Origin: Acidiferrobacteraceae bacterium
GTDB taxonomy: Bacteria; Pseudomonadota; Gammaproteobacteria; Acidiferrobacterales; Acidiferrobacteraceae
Assembly (NCBI GenBank): GCA_027343725.1
Contig: DAHWKH010000092.1
Span: 1-9,387 of the forward strand
Direction: 5' to 3'
DNA length: 9,387 nucleotides
The position numbers and the translations under genes are program-made. This document shows, in pieces, positions 1 to 5,637 of the stretch (its first letter is position 1; each line of letters starts with the position of its first letter). A model generated the notes under the pieces. It ran no database searches and was not told the DNA's origin. It saw nothing but the letters and a program-made list of their open reading frames with translations.

Positions 1-277
1 CCGCCGGCGTCCACACCTGGAAGTGCGCACCGTGCGCGCGTTCGGCCAACTCCTCGCAGCTGCCGCATCCCCGCTCGCCGTCCGGTCCCCGCCAATCCAC
101 TTGCGGTGTATCCGGGAAATCGGGCGGCAGAAAGACCTGCCAGGGGCGCGGCGCCGGGGCCTTCAGCCAGGCCTTGAGCCGCGCGTGCGCGCGGGGCACG
201 TCCCATCCTTGCGAGGCGGCCGTGACGCGCCGGATGGGCCCTACGAATTTGTGGGTTTTCGATGAGAGTGTCGCCAT
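1..277 (-). CDS. gspL: GspL, type II secretion inner-membrane platform protein, N-terminal part (runs off the left edge)
   Basis: Open frame of 92 codons from ATG at 277 to the window edge, with no stop. GspL is a bitopic inner-membrane protein whose cytoplasmic actin-like domain docks the ATPase GspE and whose periplasmic part pairs with GspM. From about residue 46 the sequence follows the usual GspL opening: a hydrophobic strand (QVFLPPDFP), a Trp in 'QVDWRGPDGE', then 'CEELAERAHGAHFQVWTPA', matching the family pattern strand, W, G, L-x-x-L-A, strand ending in P. The start is fixed by a perfect AGGAGG four bases upstream. It gives about 45 residues ahead of the recognisable domain, rich in basic residues, which is longer than I expect for the family. 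The gene overlaps the end of gspK by 37 bases in another frame. Residues 71-74 form a CGSC motif. Assignment rests on weak sequence resemblance plus position after gspK; the membrane segment and the periplasmic domain lie outside the window. Confidence 0.8.
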   Translation of the reverse strand, partial: MATLSSKTHKFVGPIRRVTAASQGWDVPRAHARLKAWLKAPAPRPWQVFLPPDFPDTPQVDWRGPDGERGCGSCEELAERAHGAHFQVWTPA

Positions 278-1176
278 AACGCCTCCTGCCACACAATGAC
301 CGTTCTGCGCGCGCGCGCGGGCCGATAGAGCAAGGCCCGCCGGCGCGCCAAGAGCCCGTCGAAACGGGCCGTGACGTGTGCCAAAAAGTACTGGGTCTGC
401 ACGCTTGCGCTGGTGGCCGGCGCGATCCCGTGCGGGAGCGCCGCCTGGAAGGCCGCGACGCTCGGAAACGGCGAACGCAGCGCCTCGGCGCTCAACGCAT
501 CGGCCTCCTTCAGCGTCAATCCCGGACACAGCGCCGTCAAAACCAAGGGCGGCGCGGTATCGACGTTGATCGGCGTCGCGAGCGGCAAGGCCGTGACATA
601 GGGCCGCAGCGCGCGCACGCTGCGCGCGTTGAAGCCCGCGACCAGCCGCAACTCGCTGATCCCGCTCAGCGGCTGGCGCCCGGCCCGATAGGGCGTCCGG
701 CGTCCGAGATAACGGGCGTCGAACCCACCGCCCGCCATGCCCGGCGGCGTTTCCCATGCCACCACCGCCTGCGACAGCGCGGCATTCAGGCCCAGCGCCT
801 GCAGGAGGCGCGTGAACACCGCGATGGCCGCCGGCACCGGATGGCCGGCCACGACCAAGTCATTCAGGTTGAACCGTCCCTGGGGATCGACGAGACGCGC
901 GTGGATCACGCCGCCTGCGACCGGGAACCGTGGTAGGGGCCGCGCCCAGGGCTCGGCGAGGCTGTCGATCGGCGACGCGCGCCCTTGCGCGGTCAGCTCG
1001 AGCGCCGCCAATCGCAAAGCGCCGGTGGTCGCCGCGCGGGCCTGCGTCTGCGCATCGATGTTGCGGCTCTCCTTCAACCACACCGTCTCGCCGCGCATCA
1101 AGGACGTGGCGATCACCGCGGTGACGGCGACCACCAAGAGCGCGACGATCAAGGCCAATCCGCGCTCGCGTCTCAT
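241..1176 (-). CDS. gspK: GspK, type II secretion minor pseudopilin (tip complex)
   Basis: 311 residues, the usual size of GspK, which is the largest minor pseudopilin and caps the GspI-J-K tip complex of the pseudopilus. The N-terminus is a prepilin-type leader MRRERG, cut before LALIVALLVV by the prepilin peptidase GspO/PilD, followed by a hydrophobic helix (about residues 7-25). The mature protein has no Glu at +5, as is normal for GspK and unlike the other pseudopilins. Family signatures are 'DPQGRFNLNDL' (97-107), 'PYRAG' (162-166) and 'ISELRLVAGF' (173-182), then 'INVDTAPPLVLTAL' (203-216). Odd: the stretch that usually reads D-W-I-D with further Asp residues is here 'VVAWETPPGMAGGGFDARY' (138-156), poorer in acidic residues. 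The start ATG at 1176 overlaps the gspJ stop as ATGA. The open frame extends further upstream to 1401, but that part lies inside gspJ and precedes the leader. Confidence 0.93.
   Translation of the reverse strand: MRRERGLALIVALLVVAVTAVIATSLMRGETVWLKESRNIDAQTQARAATTGALRLAALELTAQGRASPIDSLAEPWARPLPRFPVAGGVIHARLVDPQGRFNLNDLVVAGHPVPAAIAVFTRLLQALGLNAALSQAVVAWETPPGMAGGGFDARYLGRRTPYRAGRQPLSGISELRLVAGFNARSVRALRPYVTALPLATPINVDTAPPLVLTALCPGLTLKEADALSAEALRSPFPSVAAFQAALPHGIAPATSASVQTQYFLAHVTARFDGLLARRRALLYRPARARRTVIVWQEALWRHSHRKPTNS
282..287 (-). promoter_or_regulatory. Shine-Dalgarno site of gspL
   Basis: The minus strand reads AGGAGG, a full anti-16S match, followed by CGTT and then ATG at 277. It lies inside the last codons of gspK. 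It is the clearest ribosome site in gspC-gspL and decides the gspL start. Most other genes of the cluster have only weak sites and probably depend on translational coupling. Confidence 0.75.
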
Positions 1177-1769
1177 CGGCCCACCGCAAAGAGCCAGCGC
1201 ACGGTGCGGTGATGCTTGAGCCTCAAGACGATTTGCACCATCGCCGGGAGCGCCGTGGGCTGACCCGCCAGCGGCCAGACCCGCACCATCGTCCCGTTGG
1301 CCGCAAGCAGCGACACCCGAAAGGCGCGCACCCCGCGCAACAAGACCTCGCGCGCCCGGTGTTCTCCCGGGGCGCGGTCCAGAACCGCCCAGCGCCGCCA
1401 CAAGAGGCGCCCGTGTTCCACCGTGTAATCGACGCGCCGCAGATCGCTCAAGGGCCGCCCTGCCCCGACCGGTGCCGGCCCCCCGGTCGTGAAATTGAGC
1501 CGCACCCCGCGCCCCATGCGCCGCACCATGAACGCCGGCACCAAGGTCCCCGCGCCGTCGCGCACCGGCCGTGGCCGCGCCTGACTCAAATCCTCGGACA
1601 GGCGCTCATAGACGAGCGCGCGGTCCTCCCAGCGCGTGCGCACCGTCTTCAACTGCGCGCGGATCGCGAGGGCGCGTGACAGCCCGGTATAGGCGAGCGC
1701 CCCGACGATCGCGAAGATCGCGACCGCGACCAGCATCTCCAGCAAGGTGAATCCGCGCGTATCGGTCAT
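1173..1769 (-). CDS. gspJ: GspJ, type II secretion minor pseudopilin
   Basis: 198 residues, typical of GspJ, a minor pseudopilin of the GspI-J-K tip complex. The leader is only six residues (MTDTRG) and is followed by FTLLEMLVAVAIFAIVGALA, a textbook N-methylation/cleavage site with Glu at +5 of the mature protein and a hydrophobic helix (about 7-27). The following helix 'RTRWEDRALVYERLSEDLSQA' region (45-64) and the later 'RRVDYTVEHGRLLWRRW' (111-127) fit the GspJ pattern of a long helix then beta strands ending in a 'Y-x-V-x-x-G-x-L-x-R-R' motif. The C-terminus 'PAMVQIVLRL' (175-184) is the usual closing strand. The start ATG at 1769 shares bases with the gspI stop (ATGA), so the two are probably translationally coupled. 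The frame stays open upstream to 1988, but only inside gspI and before the leader, so the ATG at 1769 is chosen. Confidence 0.94.
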   Translation of the reverse strand: MTDTRGFTLLEMLVAVAIFAIVGALAYTGLSRALAIRAQLKTVRTRWEDRALVYERLSEDLSQARPRPVRDGAGTLVPAFMVRRMGRGVRLNFTTGGPAPVGAGRPLSDLRRVDYTVEHGRLLWRRWAVLDRAPGEHRAREVLLRGVRAFRVSLLAANGTMVRVWPLAGQPTALPAMVQIVLRLKHHRTVRWLFAVGR

Positions 1770-2149
1770 GGTTTTCGGACAAAGCCCACGAGATGGGCGA
1801 GCCGGTTGGGGTGGTGCGCACGACGCACGCTGATTTGCACGCGCCGCATGCCGGCGACCGGCGTTGCGCGCACGCGGGTGACGACCCGGAAGCGGCGCCC
1901 GTCCTCGCGCGCCACCGTGTGCCGGACCCCGAGGCCCGGCCAATGCACGATGGCCTCCACGCGGGTCAACCGATTCCCCGCCACCCACAGCGCGAGCGTG
2001 CGATTGCGCAAGGCGCCGGTGGTCGTGATCGCCTCGGTCACGTTACGCATCACGGCGGCCAGGGCGATCGCCAGAATGAAGAGCGCGACCAAGACCTCGA
2101 TCAGGGTGAACCCCCGTTCAGGGCGCAAGCGCGCCTCGGATCCTACCAT
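1766..2149 (-). CDS. gspI: GspI, type II secretion minor pseudopilin
   Basis: 127 residues, the normal size of GspI, which nucleates the pseudopilus tip with GspJ and GspK. The leader MVGSEARLRPERG (13 residues) is followed by FTLIEVLVALFILAIALAAV, the class III signal with Glu at +5 and a hydrophobic helix (14-34). Downstream come the family-like 'NRTLALWVAGNRLTRVE' segment (49-65), where GspI usually has 'A-x-W-x-x-x-N', and the antiparallel strands 'RVVTRVRATP' and 'MRRVQISVRR'. The protein is unusually Arg-rich and has few acidic residues after the helix. I take ATG at 2149 as the start; a TTG at 2170 in the same frame would add seven residues and has no better ribosome site. The gene overlaps the end of gspH by 32 bases and meets gspJ at ATGA. 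Confidence 0.93.
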   Translation of the reverse strand: MVGSEARLRPERGFTLIEVLVALFILAIALAAVMRNVTEAITTTGALRNRTLALWVAGNRLTRVEAIVHWPGLGVRHTVAREDGRRFRVVTRVRATPVAGMRRVQISVRRAHHPNRLAHLVGFVRKP

Positions 2150-2570
2150 CGGCGTTTCCCGTAATGACAAAGCGCTGGACGTGCGTCACGAGCGCCACGT
2201 GGAAGGCGCGGCTCAAGCCGCTGGGCGCGAACAGGAGCGCGTGGCGGCGCGCGGGCTCCACAAGCGTCACGCCCTTCGGCAATACGCGCGCGCGCAGGAG
2301 TCTCCCGCGCGCGGCCACGAACCGGCCCTTGCCATCGAGGGTCAGAAAGCGGTAGCCGTCGGCCCCGAAAACGACCTGATAGGGTTTGCCCGTGACGATC
2401 GCTTGGCTGCGCGCCGCCTTCAGGAGGGTCACGAGACGCGCCCCCTCGCGGCGCGCCGAGACCCCGATATCACCGCCTAAGCGCGGGGCCACCACACCGA
2501 TCATGATGCCGATCAGGACCAGCACGATCAGCACCTCGATGAGCGTAAAACCCTCGTCTAGGTCTGCCAT
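2118..2570 (-). CDS. gspH: GspH, type II secretion minor pseudopilin
   Basis: 150 residues, a usual GspH length. GspH is a minor pseudopilin thought to connect the GspI-J-K tip to the GspG shaft. The mature N-terminus FTLIEVLIVLVLIGIMIGVV (8-27) has Glu at +5 and the hydrophobic helix, then 'ARLVTLLKAARSQAIVTGKP' (44-63), the GspH/FimT hallmark where an L-x-x-x-L-x-x-A-R-x-x-A-I helix is followed by G-K-P. The strands 'YQVVFGADGYRFLTLDG' and the closing 'RFVITGNADGRIRG' (133-146) fit the family's C-terminal F-P/S-G and G-D-x-x-G-R repeats. The leader MADLDEG is odd: it has three acidic residues and no Lys or Arg. The start ATG at 2570 lies inside gspG, overlapping its end by 13 bases. No strong ribosome site is seen, so coupling to gspG is likely. 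Confidence 0.93.
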   Translation of the reverse strand: MADLDEGFTLIEVLIVLVLIGIMIGVVAPRLGGDIGVSARREGARLVTLLKAARSQAIVTGKPYQVVFGADGYRFLTLDGKGRFVAARGRLLRARVLPKGVTLVEPARRHALLFAPSGLSRAFHVALVTHVQRFVITGNADGRIRGALAP

Positions 2571-2977
2571 GACCCGATGACGCCCTTCATGCCGTGTTTC
2601 TGTCCGTGCGGGCCGTAACTGAAGACGTCGACCCGCCCGTGGATGCCCGGATTCAGATACTGAAAGGGCCTCCCCCAGGGATCGATCGGCACGCGCGGGA
2701 GGTAACCGCCGCTACGCCAGCCGGCGGCCGCGGGCCCCGAGCTCGGCTTCTGCACCAGCGCCTTCAGGCCCTGCTGTTGCGTCGGATAATGGCCGTTGTC
2801 GAGGCGATACAGCTTGAGCGCGCTCATGATCGAGCGGATGTCGTTCTTGGCCGCGACGATGCGCGCCTGATTCGGCCTGTTCATGATCTTCGGGACCATG
2901 ACCGCGGCCAGGATGCCGATGATCACCATCACCACCATGACCTCTATCAGGGTGAAGCCGCTTGCTCGTTTTTGCAT
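2558..2977 (-). CDS. gspG: GspG, type II secretion major pseudopilin
   Basis: 139 residues from ATG at 2977. GspG is the main subunit of the periplasmic pseudopilus that pushes substrates through GspD. Leader MQKRASG, then FTLIEVMVVMVIIGILAAVMVPKI with Glu at +5, the most conserved part of the family. Next come 'AKNDIRSIMSALKLYRLDNGHYPT' (43-66) and 'LPRVPIDPWGRPFQYLNPGIHGRVDVFSYG' (93-122), which match GspG's 'Y-R-L-D-N-x-x-Y-P-T' and 'D-P-W-G-x-P-Y-x-Y-x-x-P-G' signatures and separate it from type IV pilins. The C-terminal loop 'GPHGQKHGMKGVIGSW' (122-137) lacks the Asp/Glu residues that bind calcium in studied GspG proteins. A GTG at 2989 that overlaps the gspF stop would add four residues; I prefer the ATG because it gives the standard short basic leader. 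Confidence 0.95.
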   Translation of the reverse strand: MQKRASGFTLIEVMVVMVIIGILAAVMVPKIMNRPNQARIVAAKNDIRSIMSALKLYRLDNGHYPTQQQGLKALVQKPSSGPAAAGWRSGGYLPRVPIDPWGRPFQYLNPGIHGRVDVFSYGPHGQKHGMKGVIGSWQT

Positions 2978-2985
2978 CGGAAGAC

Positions 2986-4197
2986 TCACTTGATCAATTG
3001 GTTCATGTCGAATATGGGCAGGAGGATGGCGAGCACGATGAACAGCACCATGCCTCCCATGACGAGAATCAGGACCGGTTCGATGAGACTCGTGAGCGCC
3101 GTCACGAAGCTCTCGAGTTCCCGCCCCTGCGCCTCGGCGGCGCGCGCGAGCATGGTGTCGAGAGAGCCGCTCGCCTCACCGCTGCCGATCAGATGCACCA
3201 CGAGCGGCGGAAACAGCCGCGCCTTGCCGAGCGCGCGCCCGAGAGAGCCCCCCTCGCGCACCTGGCGCTTAGCGTCCTCGACCGCCGCGCGCATGGGCAG
3301 ATTGCTCACGACCTGGATCGAGGTCTCGAGCGCGCTCAGAAGCGGGATGCCGGAGCCCGTGAGAATCCCCAAGGTGCTCGCCAGGCGCGTGGCATTCATG
3401 CCGCGAATGAGGCGACCGACCAATGGCAGCCGCAGCAGAAAACGCTGCCAGGACATGCGCCGGCCGGGCTCGCGCACCCAAAGCCGCCCGCCGGCCACGA
3501 TTGCAAGCAAGCCGGCGGGCCACCACAGCCCCCCGGCCTTCGCAACCCGGCTCAGGGCGATGAGTGCGCGCGTCGCCCAGGGCAGCGGGGCGCCGCTGTC
3601 GATGAACACCTGGCTGATCTGCGGCACGACGTACACGAGCAGACCGCCGACGATCGCAAGCGCCACGACCGTCACGAGAGCCGGGTACAAAAACGCGACC
3701 CAGACCTTCTGACTCAGCGCCTGCCGCTGCTCGGTATAGTCGGCGAGACGCTCGAGAATCGTGGGCAGCTTGCCGGACTGCTCGCCGGCTTCGACCAAAT
3801 GCCGGTAGAGGGGCGGGAACGATCGCGGATAGTCCCCGAGGGCGCGCGCGAGCGGTTGCCCCTCGCGGACCTTGGTGCGCACGGCCGCGAGAATCTTGCG
3901 GATGCGCACCGACTCACCCTGTTCGATCAAGGCCTGGAGACATTCCTCGATCGGCAGGCCCGCGCGCACCAGGGTCGCGAACTGGCGGGTGACGAGCGCA
4001 AGCTCCGCGGGTTTGAGCCCGGCTTGCACGCTGAACATGCGGTGCACCGGCGCTTCGCGGGCAATGGCCGAGACCGTGACCGGGATCAGGCCCTGCTCCC
4101 GCAAAACACCGCGCACCTTGCGCTCGGCGTCGCCCTCCATGACACCCTTGCTGACGCGCCCGCTGCTGTCGAGGGCTTCGTATTCGAATGCCGCCAT
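2986..4197 (-). CDS. gspF: GspF, type II secretion inner-membrane platform protein
   Basis: 403 residues, the typical GspF length. GspF is the polytopic inner-membrane core of the assembly platform, contacting GspE and GspL in the cytoplasm and handling pseudopilins in the membrane. The N-terminus 'AFEYEALDSSGRVSKGVMEGD' region (3-23) is the conserved opening of this family. Two T2SSF repeats follow: about 68-190, with 'RQFATLVRAGLPIEECL', and about 271-395, with 'RLASTLGILTGSGIPLLSAL'. Each ends in a membrane segment, with a third between them (about 168-192, 222-238 and 371-393). 'GEQSGKLPTILERLADY' (138-154) and 'GEASGSLDTMLARAAE' (340-355) are the paired conserved motifs, one per repeat. 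The start lies three bases after the gspE stop, and the stop sits just before gspG. No clear Shine-Dalgarno site is seen, in keeping with coupling. Confidence 0.96.
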   Translation of the reverse strand: MAAFEYEALDSSGRVSKGVMEGDAERKVRGVLREQGLIPVTVSAIAREAPVHRMFSVQAGLKPAELALVTRQFATLVRAGLPIEECLQALIEQGESVRIRKILAAVRTKVREGQPLARALGDYPRSFPPLYRHLVEAGEQSGKLPTILERLADYTEQRQALSQKVWVAFLYPALVTVVALAIVGGLLVYVVPQISQVFIDSGAPLPWATRALIALSRVAKAGGLWWPAGLLAIVAGGRLWVREPGRRMSWQRFLLRLPLVGRLIRGMNATRLASTLGILTGSGIPLLSALETSIQVVSNLPMRAAVEDAKRQVREGGSLGRALGKARLFPPLVVHLIGSGEASGSLDTMLARAAEAQGRELESFVTALTSLIEPVLILVMGGMVLFIVLAILLPIFDMNQLIK

Positions 4198-4200
4198 AAT

Positions 4201-5637
4201 TTAGTCGCGGGAGACCCGCAACACCTCGTCTTGACTCGTGCGGCCCTCGGCCACCACGCGCATGCCGTCCTGATACAACGTCCTCAAGCCCAAACGCAGC
4301 GCCGTCTCGCGCAGGCGGGCCTCGGCCGCGCGATCGTGGATCAGGGCCTTGAGCTCGTCTGTGACGCACAAGAGCTCATAAAGGCCCGTGCGTCCCTGAT
4401 AGCCGGTTCCCCCGCAGGCCTGGCACCCCTGAGGACTTTGCCCCCGGCACCGGGGGCACAGGGTCCGCACGAGGCGTTGCGCCAGCACGCCGAGCAGTGT
4501 GGAGGCCACCAGAAACGGCTCGATGCCCATGTCCACCAGGCGCGTCACGGCCCCCACGGCGTCATTGGTGTGGAGCGTCGCCAACACCAGATGCCCCGTG
4601 AGGCTCGCCTGCACGGCGATGCGCGCGGTCTCGAGGTCGCGAATCTCGCCGATCATCACGATGTCGGGGTCTTGCCGCAAAATGGACCGCAGGGCGCGCG
4701 CGAACGTCAAATCGATCTTCGGGTTGACCTGGATCTGCCCGATGCCGTCGAGTTCGTATTCGACCGGATCTTCCACGGTCATGATGTTCGAAGTCCGGGT
4801 ATTGAGCTCGCTCAGCGCCGAATACAGGGTAGTGGTCTTGCCCGATCCGGTGGGGCCCGTCACGAGCAGGATCCCGTGTGGCTGGGTGATGAGCGCGCGC
4901 ACGGCGTTGAGCGTGTCATCGGGCATGCCCAAATGCGCGAGCGTCATGCGCCCCGCCTGCTTGTCCAGTAAACGCATCACCACGCGCTCGCCGTGCGCGG
5001 TCGGCACCGTCGAGACGCGGACGTCGATGGGCCGGCCGGCCAGCCGCAGCGTGATGCGCCCGTCCTGCGGCAAGCGCTTTTCGGCGATATCGAGCCGCGA
5101 CATGATCTTGATGCGCGAGACGAGCACCCCGTGCGCCGCCTTCTGCGGTTCGATCACATCGCGCAACACGCCGTCCACGCGAAAGCGCACGAGGGAGCGC
5201 GTCTCGAAGCCCTCGGCATGGATATCCGAGGCCTTTTCGCGCACGGCCTGGGTCAGGAGCGCGTTGATGAGCCGCACGACCGGCGCGTCCCCCTCGCTCT
5301 CGAGCAGGTCCTGGGTCTTCGGCAAGTGCTGGGCGAGTTCCGCGAGATCGAGGTTGTCATCGAGGTCGCCCATGATCTGCTGCGCCTGCGACATGTCCCG
5401 CGCGTAGCCGGTGTTGAGGGCCGCCGAGAAGGCCTCCTCCCCGATGCACGTCAGACGCAAAGGCTTGCGCAGCACCCGCTCGAGCTCCGCGAGGATCGCG
5501 ACCTCGACCTCTCCGCGCAGCCACACATCGACCGCATCATCGACGAGCCCCGCGCTCATGACGCCATGACGCTTGGCGAAAGGATACGGGAGTTTCGACA
5601 CCCATTGGGCATCCAAGGGCCGCTCGAGGCTCTCCAT
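4201..5637 (-). CDS. gspE: GspE, type II secretion traffic ATPase
   Basis: 478 residues. GspE is the hexameric cytoplasmic ATPase that drives pseudopilus assembly from the membrane-bound GspL/GspF platform. The N-terminal domain opens with 'LPYPFAKRHGV' (16-26), a GspE mark not found in PilB. The second domain (about 118-225) contains 'ASDIHAEGFE' and 'RLPQDGRI' (188-195). The catalytic domain has Walker A GPTGSGKTT (261-269), the Asp box around 'MTVEDPVEYEL' (286-296), Walker B 'DPDIVMIGEIRD' (323-334) and the His box 'TGHLVLATLHTND' (347-359). Four cysteines (394, 397, 405, 408) form the metal site, followed by 'GTGYQGRTGLYELL'. The Cys-pair spacing is only seven residues, much shorter than usual, so the protein is slightly short for the family (about 500). 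The start ATG at 5637 shares one base with the gspD stop (TGATG). The frame stays open upstream to 6531, but that part runs through gspD and shows no domain. Confidence 0.96.
   Translation of the reverse strand: MESLERPLDAQWVSKLPYPFAKRHGVMSAGLVDDAVDVWLRGEVEVAILAELERVLRKPLRLTCIGEEAFSAALNTGYARDMSQAQQIMGDLDDNLDLAELAQHLPKTQDLLESEGDAPVVRLINALLTQAVREKASDIHAEGFETRSLVRFRVDGVLRDVIEPQKAAHGVLVSRIKIMSRLDIAEKRLPQDGRITLRLAGRPIDVRVSTVPTAHGERVVMRLLDKQAGRMTLAHLGMPDDTLNAVRALITQPHGILLVTGPTGSGKTTTLYSALSELNTRTSNIMTVEDPVEYELDGIGQIQVNPKIDLTFARALRSILRQDPDIVMIGEIRDLETARIAVQASLTGHLVLATLHTNDAVGAVTRLVDMGIEPFLVASTLLGVLAQRLVRTLCPRCRGQSPQGCQACGGTGYQGRTGLYELLCVTDELKALIHDRAAEARLRETALRLGLRTLYQDGMRVVAEGRTSQDEVLRVSRD

Noticed and set aside
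307..318. (GC)6 dinucleotide run near the 3' end of gspK, a possible slippage or phase-variation site
   Set aside because: Short, and fully explained by Ala/Arg codons in GC-rich DNA. Alternating GC tracts occur elsewhere in the window, and a switch so near the C-terminus would have little obvious effect.
1177..1401. Upstream extension of the gspK frame
   Set aside because: It would place 75 residues ahead of the prepilin leader, which must be at the N-terminus; it lies inside gspJ.
2962..4971. Very long open frame (669 codons) on the plus strand opposite gspF and gspE
   Set aside because: It lies antisense to two certain genes, is rich in Arg, His, Gln and Ala, and shows no domain or ribosome site. 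Such frames are common opposite high-GC genes.
4201..5637. Reading the ATPase and pseudopilins as a type IV pilus cluster (PilB and pilins)
   Set aside because: The 'LPYPFAKRHGV' start of GspE, the GspG 'DPWG' motif, the full C-to-L gene order and a GspC/GspK pair fit a T2SS and not a type IV pilus.
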